NCBI GenBank assembly: GCA_910585245.1
Contig: CAJUCO010000040.1
Location: 1 to 23,188 of the forward strand
DNA length: 23,188 bases
Source of the DNA: an uncultured Oscillibacter sp.
GTDB taxonomy: Bacteria > Bacillota > Clostridia > Oscillospirales > Oscillospiraceae
Direction: 5' to 3'
A model generated the notes under the pieces. That model did no database searches, had not been told where the DNA came from, and saw nothing but the letters and a program-made list of their open reading frames with translations. The translations under genes and the position numbers were made by a program. Of the stretch, positions 21,649 to 23,188 are shown in pieces. The number at the start of each line of letters is the position of its first letter. Position 1 is the stretch's first letter.

Positions 21649-21707
21649 GCTTTCCGGCATAGCCGCCACAGGGAATTTCCCTGTGGACAAATTCTTTACC
21701 GGAAAGC
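21649..21707 (-). promoter_or_regulatory. Nested stem-loop in the kinase operon leader
   Basis: Outer arms GCTTTCCGG (21649-21657) and CCGGAAAGC (21699-21707) are exact complements. Between them lies a perfect 21-bp odd palindrome: CCACAGGGAA (21666-21675), T, TTCCCTGTGG (21677-21686). In the minus-strand mRNA the outer stem ends seven bases before the first ATG and pairs up the GGAAAG that would serve it. The structure lies wholly inside the predicted 5' leader. Confidence 0.75.
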
Positions 21708-21778
21708 TCCGTTTCAAAATGTTGTATTGTTCCGCCAGACTCCCATAGCCTTGCGGGAAAAATTAGAAAATCGTAGTC

Positions 21779-21807
21779 ATAATATCATATCCCCTTCATG
21801 ACGTCAA
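21779..21807 (-). promoter_or_regulatory. Sigma-A promoter of the histidine kinase operon
   Basis: On the minus strand TTGACG (21807-21802) and TATTAT (21784-21779) are 17 bases apart. Transcription would start near 21772, giving a leader of about 130-145 bases that carries the nested stem-loop. Confidence 0.75.
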
Positions 21808-21946
21808 TGCTAAAAGACACTTCTAAATCCCTCTCGGCCAAACCGGAAAAGTCCCGGCACGGCAAGGTTCCGCCCAGGGCCCTGTACGGCTGTTTGGCGC
21901 CTTTCGGAACTTCCAAATATCCCCTGTCCGACCCACTCTGACGGCC
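21808..21946. other. Gap between the divergent kinase and DUF2200 promoters
   Basis: This stretch lies between the -35 of the kinase promoter and the tandem repeats of the divergent promoter. I see no coding signal, ribosome site or strong dyad in it. The whole gene-free interval from 21642 to 22038 is otherwise accounted for by the leader stem-loop, the two promoters and the tandem repeats. Confidence 0.5.
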
Positions 21947-21968
21947 CGAACACGGTTCGAACACGGTT
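21947..21968 (+). repeat. Tandem 11-bp direct repeat upstream of a -35 element
   Basis: CGAACACGGTT occurs twice with no gap (21947-21957 and 21958-21968), ending 12 bases before the -35 at 21981. An 11-bp period is one helical turn, the arrangement used by OmpR/PhoB-type response regulators and some other activators. Confidence 0.6.
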
Positions 21969-21980
21969 TAATTCCTCTCT

Positions 21981-22009
21981 TTGCAAAACCATACAAACTA
22001 TGATAAAAT
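21981..22009 (+). promoter_or_regulatory. Sigma-A promoter for the DUF2200-DUF1801 gene
   Basis: TTGCAA (21981-21986) and TAAAAT (22004-22009) are separated by 17 bases. The predicted start near 22016 rules out the in-frame ATG at 22000 as the translation start. Confidence 0.7.
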
Positions 22010-22038
22010 ACGGTATCACCATGGGGAGCGTGGGGAGT

Positions 22039-22803
22039 ATGAACAACGGCAAGGTGTTTCAAATGGATTTCGGGAACGTATACCGGCTCTTGCTGGCGAA
22101 GGCGGCCCGGAAGAACCGGACAAAGGCCCAGGTGGATGAGGTCATCTGCTGGCTGACCGGGTATAGCCCCCAACAATTGGAGGCCTTTTGCTCCACAGCC
22201 GCCTCCTACGGGGACTTTTTCCGAAATGCTCCCCATCCCAACCCCAACCGGGCGTTGATCAAAGGCGTTGTCTGTGGCGTCCGGGTGGAGGAGATCGAGG
22301 ACCCCCTCATGCGGGAGATCCGATACCTGGACAAGCTGATTGATGAGTTGACAAGGGGAAAGCCCCTGGAAGCCATTTTGCGGGGACAGGCGGAGGCCGC
22401 CCTATGGGTATGCCCCAAATGCGGGCGGACTTTCAAGCATAGGGAACAGCAACACTACTGCGGAAAGCCCCCGGCAACGATTGAGGCATATATTCACGCC
22501 CAGCCGGAGGAGGCACAGGACTCTCTTCAACAGGTAAACGCCGCCATCAAGGCCAGTATTCCGGAGGCCACGGAGCACATCTCCTGGGGTATGCCCACCT
22601 ACCGGAAAGGCCGCAACCTGATCCAATTCGCGGCCGCGAAAAAGCACATCGGGCTATACCCCGGCCCGGAGGCTGTGGAAGCGTTTTCCGGGCGGCTGGC
22701 GGAGTATAAAACCAGCAAAGGCACCATTCAGCTTCCGTACAACCGGCTGCTTCCCCTGAAACTGATAGGGGAGATCGCCAAGTGGTGCGAGGAAAACAGT
22801 TAA
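22039..22803 (+). CDS. DUF2200-zinc ribbon-DUF1801 (YdhG-like) fusion protein
   Basis: A 254-residue protein from the ATG at 22039; GGGGAG lies ten bases upstream, and DUF2200 homology begins at once (MNNGKVFQMDFGNVY). Earlier in-frame ATGs at 22000 and 22021 overlap the promoter or the transcription start. Residues about 1-115 match DUF2200, including NRTKAQVDEVICWLTGY and ALIKGVVCGVRVEEIEDPLM, then IRYLDKLIDELTRGK. Residues about 123-142 form a Cys-His cluster (CPKCGRTFKHREQQHYC), a likely zinc ribbon. Residues about 146-254 match DUF1801/YdhG-like proteins (ISWGMPTYRKGRNLIQFAAAKKHIGLYP, then YKTSKGTIQLPYNRLLP), a family related to a frataxin-like iron chaperone. The two DUF families are usually separate proteins. 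Function is unknown; a metal-related role is only suggested by the DUF1801 relation. Confidence 0.88.
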   Translation: MNNGKVFQMDFGNVYRLLLAKAARKNRTKAQVDEVICWLTGYSPQQLEAFCSTAASYGDFFRNAPHPNPNRALIKGVVCGVRVEEIEDPLMREIRYLDKLIDELTRGKPLEAILRGQAEAALWVCPKCGRTFKHREQQHYCGKPPATIEAYIHAQPEEAQDSLQQVNAAIKASIPEATEHISWGMPTYRKGRNLIQFAAAKKHIGLYPGPEAVEAFSGRLAEYKTSKGTIQLPYNRLLPLKLIGEIAKWCEENS

Positions 22804-23070
22804 GAACGAACGTGCAAGCAGGCGGAATGTGCCATAAATTTTTGGCTGCTTCCGGTTGGTCCGGCGCTTATCGGGGTATGGGATTTTTCTCCATGTTTTC
22901 ACGTGTGTTGTACAGCCACAGGGCCTATGCGAGGCCCCGTGGCCCCTTCTGGAAGTGAGCACCACCGGAAAAAGCGGCCGGGAGACCCATTCCCGGCCGC
23001 TTAATGCTGTATTCTTTAGGGGCTCTTTGCCGGATTGGACACGAAAACCAATCGTTCATCCCAGCCGAAG
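22804..23070. other. Non-coding gap between the DUF2200 gene and the tRNA remnant
   Basis: No credible gene. It contains two hairpins: one at 22916-22942 (CCAC/GTGG around GGGCCT-atgcg-AGGCCC, one mismatch, no T-run) and the terminator at 22972-23002. A short open frame on plus across this region lacks a ribosome site and codes for no recognisable protein. Confidence 0.5.
22972..23002 (-). terminator. Strong 12-bp hairpin, minus-strand terminator
   Basis: AAGCGGCCGGGA (22972-22983) pairs perfectly with TCCCGGCCGCTT (22991-23002) around a seven-base loop. On the minus strand the stem ends in a run of five T residues (CTTTTTCC). It would stop transcripts arriving from the tRNA side; on plus it may also end the DUF2200 transcript, without a T-run. 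Confidence 0.7.
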
Positions 23071-23106
23071 AGAAAAGAAAAACCCGCTATCCCTTGCGAG
23101 ATAGCG
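23071..23106 (-). terminator. Terminator directly downstream of the tRNA remnant
   Basis: On the minus strand CGCTATC and GATAGCG (23106-23100 and 23091-23085) form the stem, followed by GGTTTTTCTTTTCT. It begins eight bases after the encoded CCA, the usual position for a tRNA terminator. This indicates that the lower-coordinate side is the tRNA's native downstream flank. Confidence 0.85.
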
Positions 23107-23113
23107 AATCTTA

Positions 23114-23158
23114 TGGAGCTGCTGGGCGGATTTGAACCGCCGACCTCATCCTTACCAA
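23114..23158 (-). tRNA. 3' half of tRNA-Thr(GGT), likely attachment-site remnant
   Basis: On the minus strand the bases from 23158 read as an anticodon loop TTGGTAA (anticodon GGT), then stem GGATG, variable AGGTC, T-arm GGCGG-TTCAAAT-CCGCC, acceptor strand CAGCAGC, T73 and an encoded CCA (23116-23114). The bases beyond 23158 should be CATCC to close the anticodon stem but read TGGCAG. No D-arm or 5' acceptor strand follows in the remaining 30 bases. The gene is therefore broken within the anticodon loop and cannot make a tRNA from this copy. This is the shape left when an integrase targets a tRNA gene and duplicates its 3' half. Confidence 0.85.
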
Positions 23159-23188
23159 CTGCCATGGCAATATTTTTTGTATATTTTT
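23159..23188. other. AT-rich sequence beyond the tRNA break
   Basis: Right after the tRNA homology ends comes the 10-bp palindrome TGCCATGGCA (23160-23169), then 19 bases with only one G or C. This differs sharply from the GC-rich window and suggests the start of foreign DNA that continues past the end. Confidence 0.5.

Noticed and set aside
22000..22038. Earlier ATG starts (22000, 22021) for the DUF2200 fusion gene
   Set aside because: They lie within or at the edge of the promoter and start point, and family similarity begins at the ATG at 22039.
22916..22942. Rho-independent terminator for the DUF2200 gene
   Set aside because: The hairpin is clear, but neither strand has a following T-run, so it is reported only as a structure in the gap.
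1..23188. CRISPR array, transposon, prophage or defence island within the window
   Set aside because: No regularly spaced repeats, transposase, integrase, capsid, nuclease or toxin-antitoxin genes are visible; all sizeable coding regions fall into metabolic, transport, signalling or regulatory families.

Overview
The window looks like chromosomal DNA from a GC-rich member of the Clostridia, most likely the Oscillospiraceae (Oscillibacter/Flavonifractor-like). The evidence is strong AGGAGG-type ribosome sites, sigma-A promoters in AT-rich gaps, a CarD-family regulator, large hybrid histidine kinases, an SLH-domain surface protein and a tRNA-Thr with encoded CCA. The assignment is inferred from gene content and codon style, not from a marker gene.

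Layout. Left end (1-2370, plus strand): thiM (thiamine salvage), a ZIP-family metal transporter with its own promoter and a structured leader, and a 94-residue helix-turn-helix protein in a region rich in dyad symmetry, closed by a bidirectional terminator. From 2428 to 8455 (minus strand) lies a six-gene operon: a lipoprotein substrate-binding protein, two permeases and two short ATPases of the peptide/nickel ABC family, then a membrane protein (DUF3810-like) with an HExxH metallopeptidase motif. Overlapping start/stop codons show tight coupling. A perfect 12-bp inverted repeat separates the binding-protein gene from the permeases. Next come an AI-2E/PerM-family membrane protein (minus) and, divergently, a lipid kinase-Nudix hydrolase pair (plus).

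From 11749 to 16260 are a CarD-like regulator (minus), a 74-residue protein of unknown function (plus), a 266-bp convergent gap packed with palindromes and a 20-bp repeat, a secreted SLH-domain/serine beta-lactamase-like protein (minus) and a divergent MFS transporter (plus). From 16409 to 21641 (minus) there is a two-gene operon of hybrid histidine kinases. The first gene encodes a soluble GAF/PAS sensor, the second a membrane sensor with one degenerate and one intact receiver. The operon has a near-consensus promoter and a nested stem-loop in its leader. Divergent from it is a DUF2200-zinc ribbon-DUF1801 fusion protein whose promoter is preceded by two tandem 11-bp repeats.

The right edge is notable. 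The 3' half of a tRNA-Thr(GGT) gene (minus strand, with encoded CCA and a downstream terminator) stops abruptly inside the anticodon loop. It is followed by AT-rich DNA unlike the rest of the window. This is what an attachment-site scar at the edge of an integrative element looks like; the element itself would lie beyond the window. I saw no complete novel defence or RiPP system, CRISPR array, transposase or phage gene.
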